From: Planctomycetaceae bacterium
Lineage (GTDB): Bacteria; Planctomycetota; Planctomycetia; Gemmatales; Gemmataceae
Assembly (NCBI GenBank): GCA_013823135.1
Contig: PNLP01000030.1
Location: forward strand, 18,275-82,274
DNA: 64,000 nucleotides
Reading direction: 5' to 3'
Made by a program: the position numbers and the translations under genes. The notes under the pieces are model-generated. The model saw only the letters and a list, made by a program, of their open reading frames with translations. It was not told where the DNA came from and did no database searches. The first letter of the stretch is position 1, and each line of letters starts with the position of its first letter. This document shows, piece by piece, positions 27,001-34,106 of the stretch.

Positions 27001-27803
27001 TGTTGGAGATAGCCCTTCAGCCGTGCGGTTGGCTCGCTGCGTATTGCGGGTCGGCACTCACCAGCCCGGAAGATCTGTCGTTCCGAAACCTCGGTGGCAA
27101 GGCAATTCAACACCGCATCGTGACGCCGAGCACGGGCCTGCTGACCGTGAACGTCAAGATGACGAGCGTGTCCCGTTCCGCAGGGATGGTGATTCAGCAT
27201 TACGAAATGCGTGTGCGGGACAGCGTTGGCCTCGTGTACGAAGGCACGACCTACTTCGGGTTCTTCTCGAAGCCCGCGCTGGCGAATCAGGTCGGCATTC
27301 GCGACGCGAAGATTCCGTGGCCGACCGACGGCGAACGCCTGCTGGCCGAGAAGGGAACGCTCCCCGACACGGTGCCCTTCCCTGGCCCGATGCTCCGCAT
27401 GGTCGATCGCATCGACGCATTCCTTCCCAAAGGCGGGGCTGCGGGTCTGGGTCTGATTGTCGGCAAGATCGCGGTCGATCCCGAGTTCTGGTTCTTCAAG
27501 GCCCACTTCTACCAGGACCCGGTTTGGCCCGGATCGCTCGGCGTGGAGTCGTTCCTGCAACTGCTCAAGTACGTCGCGTGGCAGCGCTGGCGGTGTGCCC
27601 CGCCGGACGGTTACCAGACCGTGGCGATCAACAAGCCGCACTCGTGGGTCTACCGCGGGCAGGTGCTTCCGACCGACAAGGAAGTGACCGTGGTGCTGGA
27701 AGTGACCGCAGCGGACGACGACGCCCAGCGCTTGACCGCAAACGGATTTCTGATTGTCGATGAACGTGTCATCTACCAGATGACGGACTTTACCCTAGAG
27801 TAG
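21009..27803 (+). CDS. pfaC: PfaC-like multidomain synthase, KS-CLF-AT-DH-DH
   Basis: This 2264-aa synthase has the architecture of myxobacterial Pfa3 without its terminal acyltransferase. KS: LDAACASSLYAIKL (Cys183). CLF at about 470-850: GPSHTVCSEEASAARAVE, where the KS cysteine position appears to be Glu655. AT: VAFVFPGSGNHFDGMGRDL (about 975) and IGLSLGESAGL (Ser1063). After a Pro-rich linker and a helical segment come four FabA-like hot-dogs forming two DH units. The first has ISVEAGQADLFLSG and TCHFVDDMVMPGTL (His1771). The second has VLLEIALQPCGWL and KAHFYQDPVWPGSL (His2166). Two repeat-derived inserts sit in linkers (residues 1458-1482 and 1887-1908). It would supply chain-length control and dehydration/isomerisation. 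Confidence 0.9.
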   Translation: MTDRIAIVSVAGRFPGCGADLGRFWENVAGAADCSREVPPDRWILPPGRCTDPRIANPDTVYSTRGYYLDQFLPDLTDLDLDLGLVGQLDPLFQLVLDTGNRAWREARTDKLDRSRVGIVLGNICLPTDGSSDLCREILGQKVGLHASAGTHPLNRYVAGLPAGLLARGLRLGLGSYTLDAACASSLYAIKLAADELIAGRADAMLAGGCSRPDCQYTQMGFAQLRALSVSGRCGPFDTRADGLMVGEGAGVFVLKRLTDALRQGDRVLGVIASVGLSNDMHGNLLAPAKEGQLRAMRRAYQLAEWEPTDVDMIECHATGTPVGDAIEFDSLRELWGESGWVPGQCPIGSVKSTVGHLLTGAGAAALTKVLLAIRAEMLPPQANFATPAHGLRYANGPFKVLTKPEKWERRVAHEPRRAAVSGFGFGGVNAHLLLEEWTRIPSRKVSTSTDSQIVAMAHRARWKPPTHPGTSPVAAIPVAIVGIGSHFGSADSTRAFQERTLSGDPGTPTPKVNGWKLANASSPAGFGIEELQLPTDRFRIPPKELEETLPQQLLMLKVAAAALDDCRARVAFPAGDAPTTGVFVGLGLDPNTTNYHLRWAVLAQESGVGSQSSASICPPLSANRTMGALGSVAASRIARTFHVGGPSHTVCSEEASAARAVELGVRALQSGELDRVIVGGVDLACDPRTVLPGKVKTPGEGAAAFVMKRLEDAERDGDRIYATIRGIGVATDARTALERAEHDAADLYETAVRFNAVHDIGEAGAASAAASLVKACVGLWQEVQPDPARFWLRDRDEKPRRAKVTASGADGTHFAILLEEQPKKPGEITPNPEFSQPLGARLEGVFLVDGDSPATLLAAIERLAAFVKRAIPEPQVTTPGRSSLDTSFVLGKPLQQPKNIESLAREWFRETPPNRVQKLAVSFVARTTDELTEQIAFAKDSLTANPGSPFPPTAKPALRDRVFYSPHPLGPKGKVAFVFPGSGNHFDGMGRDLSAQWPDVLRRQQSENELLRSQFAPDHFWTGRAAEAPPREMMFGQVTVGSLVSDIAVSLGIRCDAMIGLSLGESAGLFGIRAWQTRDRMFRRMQQSTLFVSDLAPPYDAARKHWGISADDDVEWVIGVVAVSPDDVLAVLRPGLRAYLLIVNTPTECVIGGLRSDVTKLAVVLGKSVTALTGVTLAHCEAGRTVEIPYRELHTLPVTAPSGTTIYSGAWGKSYKPGEKTCAESITAGLLATIDVPAVIETAYRDGVRAFIEVGPGNSCVRMIDAILGDRPHMARAAHAAKQDAVSQILRLVANLAAERLPVNLAALYGTESRCVAHQEKADSTRNFVVIPVGGTASVTPVVHVPASVTTPDPNLIATPMPIVMPTPVPVFVPTPAPVPIFDPALIATPMPPAESAPASSPAYQEVGEWYSPAETAANVQTLAMEAQAAFLRVNQSYIETAAGIIRFQTQLIEAMSWRAGDVSPLFSLPNRGLTSPARQDVPRSLTYEECCAFAAGKVADALGERFAEVDTFPTRVRLPDGPLQLVDCITLIEGEPLSMTKGRVVTEHTVRSDRWYLEAGRIPTAISVEAGQADLFLSGYLGIDFQTRGLAVYRLLDAVVSFQRGLPKLGEKIVYDIHIDEFVKQGDSWIFRFWFDGTINGEPFIRMRNGVAGFFTAAALAAGKGIVQTTLDKKQLPGKRPSDWRDLVPQRECSLSPEQVDALRAGDLATAFGPAFAALRLRTPATLPSGMLRLVDRVPLIDPNGGRFGIGFVRAEFDIHPDDWFLTCHFVDDMVMPGTLMYECCLHTLRVLLMRMGWVGEAGEVVCEPVPGIDSRLKCRGQVLASTKTVTYEVTVKEVGYRPEPYCIADALMYADGKPIVEITNMTLRMSGLSREKLEGYWTTVSRDPKGSVPAPAALASGSRLNKVLYDKAKILAYSNGKPSEAFGEPYTIFDNDSIIARLPGPPFQFLDCVTDVTGEPFVMKAGAACETQYQVPPDEWYFQENRGERMPFAVLLEIALQPCGWLAAYCGSALTSPEDLSFRNLGGKAIQHRIVTPSTGLLTVNVKMTSVSRSAGMVIQHYEMRVRDSVGLVYEGTTYFGFFSKPALANQVGIRDAKIPWPTDGERLLAEKGTLPDTVPFPGPMLRMVDRIDAFLPKGGAAGLGLIVGKIAVDPEFWFFKAHFYQDPVWPGSLGVESFLQLLKYVAWQRWRCAPPDGYQTVAINKPHSWVYRGQVLPTDKEVTVVLEVTAADDDAQRLTANGFLIVDERVIYQMTDFTLE
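25380..25452. repeat. 32-bp-arm palindrome inside the pfaC coding sequence
   Basis: Arms 25380-25411 and 25421-25452 are exact inverses (TCCTGGCGAGCGGGGGACGT...). The frame stays open through it and encodes SWRAGDVSPLFSLPNRGLTS plus flanking residues, between the helical linker and the first DH domain. The same core occurs in intergenic copies at 42061-42124 and, diverged, 35361-35440. Confidence 0.9.
26667..26732. repeat. second repeat remnant inside pfaC
   Basis: GTTAGCCGCGACCCGAAGGG starts the left arm (26667-26691), and CGGCTCGCGGCTAAAC ends an imperfect right arm (to 26732). It encodes VSRDPKGSVPAPAALASGSR between hot-dog domains 2 and 3. The same left-arm sequence occurs intergenically at 37920, and a close relative at 54687 and 58572. 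Confidence 0.8.
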
Positions 27804-27857
27804 TACCGCTAACCCGGGATCCCTCCTGGCCGCTGTCGCCCGACCCACAGCAAGCGC

Positions 27858-28982
27858 ATGAGATACAACCAAGTTCATCTCGAAGCCATCGGGTACGAAC
27901 TCGCACCCGTGGTGGTCTCGACTGCCGAACTGGAATCGCGGCTCGCGCCGGTGTACCAGGCGCTCAACATGAGTCCGGGGCAACTCGAGTTGCTCACCGG
28001 AATCAGTGAGCGGCGCTGGTGGGAGCCGGGGTTTTCGCTGTCGCAAGGCGCGACGGCGGCAGCCAGGAAAGCGCTGGCCACGGCCGACATCTCCGGGTCA
28101 GACATCGACGTATTGATCTACGCCGGGGTGTGCCGCGAGCAGTTCGAACCGGCGACCGCGTGTGCCGTGGCCAACGAACTGAAGATCAGCCCCGATGCCG
28201 CGATCTTCGACCTGAGCAACGCTTGCCTTGGTGTGCTCAACGGGATCGTGGATATCGCCAACCGCATCGAGTTGGGTCAAGCGCGTGCGGGGCTCGTGGT
28301 CTCCGCCGAGACGGCTCGCGAGATCAACGAGAACGTCATCGACCACATGATTCGCTCGAAGTCGGTCGAGTTCTTCCGCGAGTCGATCGCGACGCTCACG
28401 GGCGGTTCCGGTGCGGTTGCGGTGCTGGTCGTGGGCGAGGAACTGTCCCGCGAGAAGCGACGCAAGTTGCTCGGCGGTGTGACCCAAAACGCTCCGCAGC
28501 ACCACTCGCTGTGCCGCTGGGGAATCAAGTCGCTGCTGCCGTCGGGTGTGCAGGCTGTGGAACGGGTGTTCGGTCAGCAGGCGAAGTCGATCGTGCAACG
28601 CGGCATCGACCTGGGCTTGCGGCACGTGATGGTCCCGTTCATGGAGACCCACGCAGGCGAAGTGCTCAAGTACGGCGTCGATGTCGGCTTCCGGACGTGG
28701 AAGAAGTTCCTGACCCAGATTGGCTGGCAGAACGGCGAACTCGACAAGGTGATCTGCCATCAAGTTGGGGCGGGGCACCAGGACGCGATGCTGAAGGCGT
28801 TCGGCATCATGCCGGAGAAGAACTTCAGCACGTTCGAGTTTCTGGGGAACATGGGCACGGTGTCGCTGCCGATGACGGCGGCCCTCGCGGAGGAACGTGA
28901 GTTCCTCAAGCCTGGCGACAACGTCGGCTTCCTCGGCATCGGAAGCGGCCTGAACTGCCTCATGCTCGGGATCGAATGGTGA
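27858..28982 (+). CDS. oleA: OleA, thiolase-fold head-to-head acyl condensation enzyme
   Basis: This 374-aa thiolase-superfamily (KAS III-like) protein condenses two fatty acyl thioesters into a 2-alkyl-3-ketoacid, the first step of long-chain olefin biosynthesis. The catalytic Cys is in LSNACLGVLNGI (Cys123). The OleA-type glutamate lies in REQFEPATACAV (Glu97), with His in ICHQVGAGHQDAM and Asn in FEFLGNMGTVSLP. The EP-x-T-A motif and the following oleBCD genes distinguish it from ordinary FabH. It starts 54 nt after pfaC, and its end overlaps the oleB start by 7 nt, so translation is likely coupled. Confidence 0.92.
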   Translation: MRYNQVHLEAIGYELAPVVVSTAELESRLAPVYQALNMSPGQLELLTGISERRWWEPGFSLSQGATAAARKALATADISGSDIDVLIYAGVCREQFEPATACAVANELKISPDAAIFDLSNACLGVLNGIVDIANRIELGQARAGLVVSAETAREINENVIDHMIRSKSVEFFRESIATLTGGSGAVAVLVVGEELSREKRRKLLGGVTQNAPQHHSLCRWGIKSLLPSGVQAVERVFGQQAKSIVQRGIDLGLRHVMVPFMETHAGEVLKYGVDVGFRTWKKFLTQIGWQNGELDKVICHQVGAGHQDAMLKAFGIMPEKNFSTFEFLGNMGTVSLPMTAALAEEREFLKPGDNVGFLGIGSGLNCLMLGIEW

Positions 28983-29956
28983 ACCCAATTCGGAATGCGG
29001 AATTCGGAATGCGGAATGAAACCCCTGCCAGTGCTCCCTCTTCAATTCCGAGTTCCGAATTCCGCATTCCGAACTCGGCCGGGTATCCCTTCACGCCGCA
29101 ATCGTTCCCGCGATCAGCCGGGCGCATGAGCTACCTCGATGAAGGTAGCGGCGATCCGGTCGTGATGGTCCACGGCAACCCAACGTGGAGCTTCTACTAC
29201 CGCAACCTCATTCTCGCGCTCCGCGACTCGCACCGCTGCATCGCCCCCGACCACATCGGCTGCGGCCTCTCCGACAAGCCGCCGGTCACCGCCTACGACT
29301 ACTCGCTGAAGTCGCGCGTCGATGATCTCGAAGCGTTGCTCGATCATCTTGGCGTGAAGGAAAACATCACGCTTGTCGTTCAGGACTGGGGCGGCATGAT
29401 CGGGATGGCATACGCCGCACGGCATCCCGAGCGGATCAAGCGAGTCGTGGCGACCAATACGGGAGCGTTCCCGCTGCCGAAGTCGAAGCCGTTCCCGTGG
29501 TCGCTGTGGCTGGGCCGCAACACCCGCCTCGGCGCGTGGCTGATCCTGAAGCGGAACGCATTCTGTCGAATCGCGGCGCGGTGGTGCGTCACGCGGAAGA
29601 AGCTGCCCGCCGAAGTTCGCGAGATGTACCTGAAGCCTTACGACACGCCCGAGCACCGCGTGGCGGTGCTCAAGTTCGTGCAGACGATTCCGCTGAGTGA
29701 AAGCGACCCCGGCTACGACATCGTGAGTGACACCGCGTTGTCACTGTCGCGGTTCGCAGCCGTTCCAACACTCTTGCTGTGGGGGATGCGGGACTTCGTG
29801 TTCGACCGCCACTTCCTCGCGGACTGGCAGCGTTACTTCCCGCACGCCGAAACGCACACCTGGCCCGACTGCGGCCACTACCTGCTCGAAGACGCGGGCG
29901 AGGAAGCGATTCCGATGATTCGCGAGTTCCTGGCGAAACACCCCATCACCCCGTGA
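28976..29956 (+). CDS. oleB: OleB, beta-lactone decarboxylase (haloalkane-dehalogenase-like fold)
   Basis: This 326-aa alpha/beta-hydrolase has nucleophile Asp137 in LVVQDWGGMIGMAYA, HGNPTWSFYYRN as oxyanion loop, and a late His in DCGHYLLEDAGEE. OleB proteins use this Asp to decarboxylate the beta-lactone made by OleC to a cis-alkene. Family-like sequence starts at GYPFTPQSF (about residue 36). Residues 4-34 come from an inverted repeat (28989-29073), so the ATG at 28976 reads through the repeat; ATG 29126 is an alternative but would cut into the conserved region. It overlaps oleA. Confidence 0.9.
   Translation: MVNPIRNAEFGMRNETPASAPSSIPSSEFRIPNSAGYPFTPQSFPRSAGRMSYLDEGSGDPVVMVHGNPTWSFYYRNLILALRDSHRCIAPDHIGCGLSDKPPVTAYDYSLKSRVDDLEALLDHLGVKENITLVVQDWGGMIGMAYAARHPERIKRVVATNTGAFPLPKSKPFPWSLWLGRNTRLGAWLILKRNAFCRIAARWCVTRKKLPAEVREMYLKPYDTPEHRVAVLKFVQTIPLSESDPGYDIVSDTALSLSRFAAVPTLLLWGMRDFVFDRHFLADWQRYFPHAETHTWPDCGHYLLEDAGEEAIPMIREFLAKHPITP
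28989..29073. repeat. inverted repeat at the oleB 5' end
   Basis: Left arm TTCGGAATGCGGAATTCGGA... (28989-29020) and right arm ending TTCCGAATTCCGCATTCCGA (29041-29073) are near-perfect inverses built of GGAATGCGGAATTC units. It lies in the oleB frame and supplies about 30 N-terminal residues (IRNAEFGMRN and SEFRIPNS). Confidence 0.85.
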
Positions 29957-29988
29957 AGCGGCCGCCCCGGCGGGGCGGCGGCTAAACA

Positions 29989-31755
29989 ATGCCCAACACT
30001 TCTCTTAATGTGGCCTCGCACTTAGCGCGGATGGCGGCCGACCACCCGACGCAGGTGGCCGTTCACTTCCCGCGGCGTGGCGTGAAACCCACGGGCACTT
30101 CCGAACACATCGCCATCACGTTCGCCGAACTGAACGCTGACGCCGACGCCATCGCTCACGGGTTGGTCGCTGCGGGGATCACTCGCGGCACACGCACGGC
30201 GCTCATGGTGCCGCCAAGTCCGGACTTCTTCGCGCTCACGTTTGCCCTCTTCAAGGTCGCGGCCGTGCCCGTGCTCATCGACCCCGGCATGGGCGTTCGC
30301 AATCTCGGCCGCTGCATCGCGGATGCTGAACCGCAAGCGTTCGTCGGCATCGCGAAGGCAAATGCCGCACGCCGCGTGCTGGGTTGGGGCAAGAAGACGA
30401 TTCGCGCAACCGTGAACGCCGGCCGCTGGCGATTCCTGTGCAACACGTCGCTGGCGCGGTTGCGTCTGCTTGGTCAGTCACGCGGTGCGTATCCGATTCC
30501 CGATGTGGCACGCGACGAACCCGCCGCGGTGCTATTCACGAGTGGAAGCACGGGTATCGCGAAGGGTGCGGAGTACACGCACGGCATCTTCGCGGCACAG
30601 GTCGATTCGCTGAAGGCGACCTATGGCATCGAGCCGGGCGAGATCGACCTCTGCACGTTCCCGCTGTTCGCGCTCTTCGGCCCCGCGCTCGGTATGACGT
30701 GCGTGATCCCGGATATGAACCCGACGCGGCCGGCACAACTCGACCCACGCAAGGCGGTGGCGCAGATCCGGCAGTTCGGCGTCACGAATATGTTCGGCTC
30801 GCCCGCCGTCATCAGGCGATTGGGCGATTGGGCTGCAAGCCTTGAGAACCCTGCGATGGGGATTTACGCGGCTCGACTGCCCACGCTGCGTCGTGTCATC
30901 TCCGCCGGTGCTCCAGCGTCGGCCGCATCGCTTGAGCGATTCGTCAAGCTGCTGTGCGAGTCCGCTCAGGTGTTCACGCCGTATGGTGCAACGGAAGCAT
31001 TGCCGGTTGCAAACATCGGCAGCCGCGAGATACTGGGCGAAACCCGTCGGTTGACCGAACAGGGCAAGGGCGTCTGCATCGGTCGCCCGGTTGCCGGAAT
31101 GGAAGTGGCCGTGATTCCGATCTCCGATGAGCCGATACCGGAATGGTCCGACGCGCTGCGGTTGCCAGCGGGCGAAATCGGCGAGTTCGTGGTTCGCGGG
31201 CCGGTCGTGACGCAGCGATACTTCAACCGCCCGGAATCGACCGCACTCGCGAAGATACGCGACCCGAATACCGGCGAGGTTCTGCACCGCATGGGCGACG
31301 TGGGCTACATCGACGACACCGGCCGAATGTGGTTCTGCGGCCGCAAGTCGCACCGCGTCGTGACCCCACACGGCACACTCTTCACGGACATGGTCGAGCC
31401 GATCTTTAACACCGTACCCGGCGTATTGCGAACGGCGCTGGTAGGTGTGACGCGAGATGGGGCGACGCATCCAGTCTTATGCGTTGAATATGTGCGAGTG
31501 CCCGGTGTAGTCATCTTCGACGGCACCGAACACGACTTTCACGAAGATGATTTGCGTGCGGTGGGGCAACAGTTCAATCTCACTCGCGAAATCATCACCT
31601 TCCTCGAACACCCTGGTTTCCCCGTGGATGTGCGGCACAACTCGAAGATCTTCCGCGAGAAACTGGCTGTGTGGGCCGACAAGCAGTTGGGTAAAAACTG
31701 GAGCCCGACGAAAGCCCACGGACAGGAGTCTGTGGGCGTGGAGGGCTCCACATGA
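29989..31755 (+). CDS. oleC: OleC, AMP-dependent beta-lactone synthetase
   Basis: This 588-aa ANL-superfamily adenylating enzyme has the P-loop motif AAVLFTSGSTGIAKGAEYTH at about residues 180-199, VFTPYGATEALPVA near 327, and FVVRGPVVTQRYFNRPE. It also has MGDVGYIDDTGRMWFCGR (hinge region) and a C-terminal Lys region (DVRHNSKIFREKLA). In olefin biosynthesis OleC activates the 2-alkyl-3-hydroxyacid with ATP and cyclises it to a beta-lactone, rather than forming an acyl-CoA. The gene starts 32 nt after oleB, and its TGA overlaps the ATG of oleD (ATGA), indicating an operon. Confidence 0.92.
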   Translation: MPNTSLNVASHLARMAADHPTQVAVHFPRRGVKPTGTSEHIAITFAELNADADAIAHGLVAAGITRGTRTALMVPPSPDFFALTFALFKVAAVPVLIDPGMGVRNLGRCIADAEPQAFVGIAKANAARRVLGWGKKTIRATVNAGRWRFLCNTSLARLRLLGQSRGAYPIPDVARDEPAAVLFTSGSTGIAKGAEYTHGIFAAQVDSLKATYGIEPGEIDLCTFPLFALFGPALGMTCVIPDMNPTRPAQLDPRKAVAQIRQFGVTNMFGSPAVIRRLGDWAASLENPAMGIYAARLPTLRRVISAGAPASAASLERFVKLLCESAQVFTPYGATEALPVANIGSREILGETRRLTEQGKGVCIGRPVAGMEVAVIPISDEPIPEWSDALRLPAGEIGEFVVRGPVVTQRYFNRPESTALAKIRDPNTGEVLHRMGDVGYIDDTGRMWFCGRKSHRVVTPHGTLFTDMVEPIFNTVPGVLRTALVGVTRDGATHPVLCVEYVRVPGVVIFDGTEHDFHEDDLRAVGQQFNLTREIITFLEHPGFPVDVRHNSKIFREKLAVWADKQLGKNWSPTKAHGQESVGVEGST

Positions 31756-32750
31756 AAGCCCTGGTTACCGGTGGCGGGGGGTTCCTCGGCGGCGAGGTCG
31801 TGCGGCTCCTGCGGCAGCGCGGCGACACCGTGCGTTCATTCACTCGCTCCGCGTACCCGTGGCTCGATGAACTCGGCGTCGAGCAAACTCTCGGCGACCT
31901 CGCCAACCTGCAAGATGTCGAAAACGCCGTTGCGGGCTGCGACATCGTGTTCCACGTGGCCGCCAAGGCCGGCGCGTGGGGGCGATACGCCGACTTCCAC
32001 AACACGAACGTCGTCGGCACCAACAACGTGATCGCGGCGTGCAAGAAGCACGGCGTTCGCAAGCTCGTGTACACCAGCACGCCGAGCGTCGTTCACGGCG
32101 GCGGCGACATCGAGAACGGGAACGAATCGCTGCCGTACCCGAAGCACTTCGACGCACACTATCAGGCGACGAAAGCCGCAGCCGAGAAGGCGGTCGTCGC
32201 CGCGAACGGTCCCGAACTCGCCACGGTCACGCTTCGCCCGCACCTCATCTTCGGCCCCGGCGATCCGCACCTGATTCCGCGAATTCTCGCAGCGGCACGT
32301 GCCGGGAAACTCCGCCGCATCGGCTCGCGACCGGTGAAGGTAGACGCCACTTACATCGACAACGCCGCTGCGGCACACATCAACGCCGCTGACAAACTCG
32401 CGATCGGTTCGCCGTGTGCCGGCAAGGCGTACTTCATCTCCAACGACGAACCCGTGGAACTGTGGGGTTTCATCGACCGCATCCTGGCGGAGGCCGGGTT
32501 GCCGCCGGTCTCGCGACGCATCAGTGCGTGGAAGGCACGGTTCGCGGGGCGGATGCTCGAATGGATGTACTGGATGTTCCGCCTGTCGGGTGAGCCGCCG
32601 ATGACGCGGTTCGTCGCAGTTCAGATGTCCACAGCGCACTGGTACGACATCTCGGCCGCGAAACGCGATCTGGGCTATGCGCCAACCGTGTCGGTGGACG
32701 AAGGGGTGAAGCGTCTCGGCGAACGCCTGCGAGCCACCGGCCACACCTGA
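31752..32750 (+). CDS. oleD: OleD, NAD(P)H-dependent 2-alkyl-3-ketoacid reductase
   Basis: This 332-aa extended SDR of the 3beta-HSD-like type has Rossmann motif LVTGGGGFLGGEVVRLL at the N-terminus, VFHVAAKAGAWG, and the catalytic pair Tyr137 and Lys141 in HYQATKAAAEK. RPHLIFGPGDPHLIPR follows, as in 3beta-HSD-like epimerases. In the Ole pathway it reduces the OleA product to the 2-alkyl-3-hydroxyacid used by OleC. The start overlaps the oleC stop by 4 nt. It is the last clear member of the lipid supercluster. Confidence 0.9.
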   Translation: MKALVTGGGGFLGGEVVRLLRQRGDTVRSFTRSAYPWLDELGVEQTLGDLANLQDVENAVAGCDIVFHVAAKAGAWGRYADFHNTNVVGTNNVIAACKKHGVRKLVYTSTPSVVHGGGDIENGNESLPYPKHFDAHYQATKAAAEKAVVAANGPELATVTLRPHLIFGPGDPHLIPRILAAARAGKLRRIGSRPVKVDATYIDNAAAAHINAADKLAIGSPCAGKAYFISNDEPVELWGFIDRILAEAGLPPVSRRISAWKARFAGRMLEWMYWMFRLSGEPPMTRFVAVQMSTAHWYDISAAKRDLGYAPTVSVDEGVKRLGERLRATGHT

Positions 32751-32816
32751 TGCGAACCTCGGGACCGCCGGCGCACTCAGTTCAGATGTTTAGCCGCTAC
32801 TCCGGCGGAATCGCCC

Positions 32817-34091
32817 ATGAACCTCCGGCTCGATCACCTCCTCGATGAACTCCGCGATCGCGGTTCTGCCATCCTTACCGCGATTGATGCCGACCCGCTC
32901 CTCGTGCGTCGGCAAGCCGGTTCGCTCGTGCTCACGAACGCCGGGGGAGCGCTGTTCACGCCGCAAGAAGCGCATCAGCTTTTCGCCAAGGGGCTGGTGT
33001 ATTGCCGCGATCCGTTCCGGGTCGTGTCGCTGCCGCTGGTGAAGATCTACAACCTCGGCGAACGGTCCGTGTCCGTTGCTGACATCGCCGGGCTCGCGGC
33101 CGAACCCGACGCTCGCCTGCACTTCCTCCACAAGCTCGACGGAACGTTGATCCAGCGATTCCAGCACGATGGCCGCGTGTACTTCACCACCCGCGGCATG
33201 ATCGAAGGCGGCCCCGTGGTTGGCGTGCAGGACGAAGACGCCCCGGAGAGCGCGAAGAACTTCGACTTCCTCGGCACGGCCCGCCAGGTCGCGGCACGGC
33301 TGTACCCAGCGCTGTGCGAAGCGCGACCCGAGCTCGATGGCCTCACGCTGGTGTTTGAGTTCCTCCACCCCGAGACGCGGGTCATCACGAACTACGGCGA
33401 GCGCGAAGACCTCGTGTTGCTCGGGTGCTTCGACCGGCACGACTTCCGCTACCGCACGTACCGCGAGGTGCGTGAACTGGCCGCGGCGCACAACCTCACG
33501 GTTGTGGATGAGTTCTCGCCCGCCGGCAGCACGCTCGCGGAGCAGATCGATTCGCTCCTCGCGGCGATTGCCGGCACCGATCAGGAAGGGACGGTCATCA
33601 CCATCGAGCACGGGCACCGCGTGGTGTACCGCGTGAAGGTGAAGTCGCCGGATTACCTGCGTGTGCTGAAACTGGTGGTCACCTGCACCTACCCACGCAC
33701 CGCCGAGTTGATCGACGCGAACCCGCTGTTCTGCGACTGGTCGAACTTCGAGACTCACCTGCGTGGCCTGGGTCGCGAGCAGGTGCCCGAGGAAGTGCTG
33801 GGCTTCTACCGCGAGCACTTCGACGCGCACGCCGCGTACCTCGCCGATTGCGAACGGCTGCGGGCGTGGGGGGCCGAGACCGCGGCCCGAGTGCTTGCAG
33901 AAGCGCGGGCCGAAGCCGGCGATGCGGACCGGCGCTTGTTGCGGAAGTGCTTTGCGGCCCGTGCGGTGAAGTTGCCGTTGCGGCCGCTGCTGTTCGCGGC
34001 GTTCGATGGCTCGCTCGATGTGCCGACCGTGCGGAAGATCGCGAGCACCCCGGCCGAGGCGAAGGAAGCACTCGCGAAGATCACCGACTGA
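32817..34091 (+). CDS. T4 Rnl1-like RNA ligase
   Basis: This 424-aa covalent nucleotidyltransferase has motif I HKLDGTLIQ with adenylated Lys106, motif III-like LTLVFEFLHPE, IIIa-like LVLLGCFDRHDF, motif IV EGTVITIE, and motif V YRVKVKSPDYL. The arrangement matches the RNA_ligase domain of T4 RNA ligase 1-like proteins, which seal 5'-phosphate and 3'-OH RNA ends with ATP. The C-terminal ~130 residues are helical and may be an RNA-binding region. It begins 66 nt after oleD on the same strand, so it may be co-transcribed, but no functional link with lipids is evident. A tRNA-Cys-like sequence lies 280 nt downstream. Confidence 0.8.
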   Translation: MNLRLDHLLDELRDRGSAILTAIDADPLLVRRQAGSLVLTNAGGALFTPQEAHQLFAKGLVYCRDPFRVVSLPLVKIYNLGERSVSVADIAGLAAEPDARLHFLHKLDGTLIQRFQHDGRVYFTTRGMIEGGPVVGVQDEDAPESAKNFDFLGTARQVAARLYPALCEARPELDGLTLVFEFLHPETRVITNYGEREDLVLLGCFDRHDFRYRTYREVRELAAAHNLTVVDEFSPAGSTLAEQIDSLLAAIAGTDQEGTVITIEHGHRVVYRVKVKSPDYLRVLKLVVTCTYPRTAELIDANPLFCDWSNFETHLRGLGREQVPEEVLGFYREHFDAHAAYLADCERLRAWGAETAARVLAEARAEAGDADRRLLRKCFAARAVKLPLRPLLFAAFDGSLDVPTVRKIASTPAEAKEALAKITD

Positions 34092-34106
34092 CCGAGATCG
34101 CGGTTG

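Noticed and set aside
14564..27803. Modular type I polyketide antibiotic synthase
   Set aside because: A CLF domain, double FabA-like DH domains, PS-DH, a trans PfaD reductase and lack of modular repetition point to a PUFA-type secondary lipid synthase.
27858..28982. FabH (housekeeping 3-oxoacyl-ACP synthase III)
   Set aside because: The OleA-type EPATA motif and immediately following oleBCD genes favour OleA.
28976..29956. Haloalkane dehalogenase
   Set aside because: The fold and Asp nucleophile are shared, but position between oleA and oleC identifies OleB.
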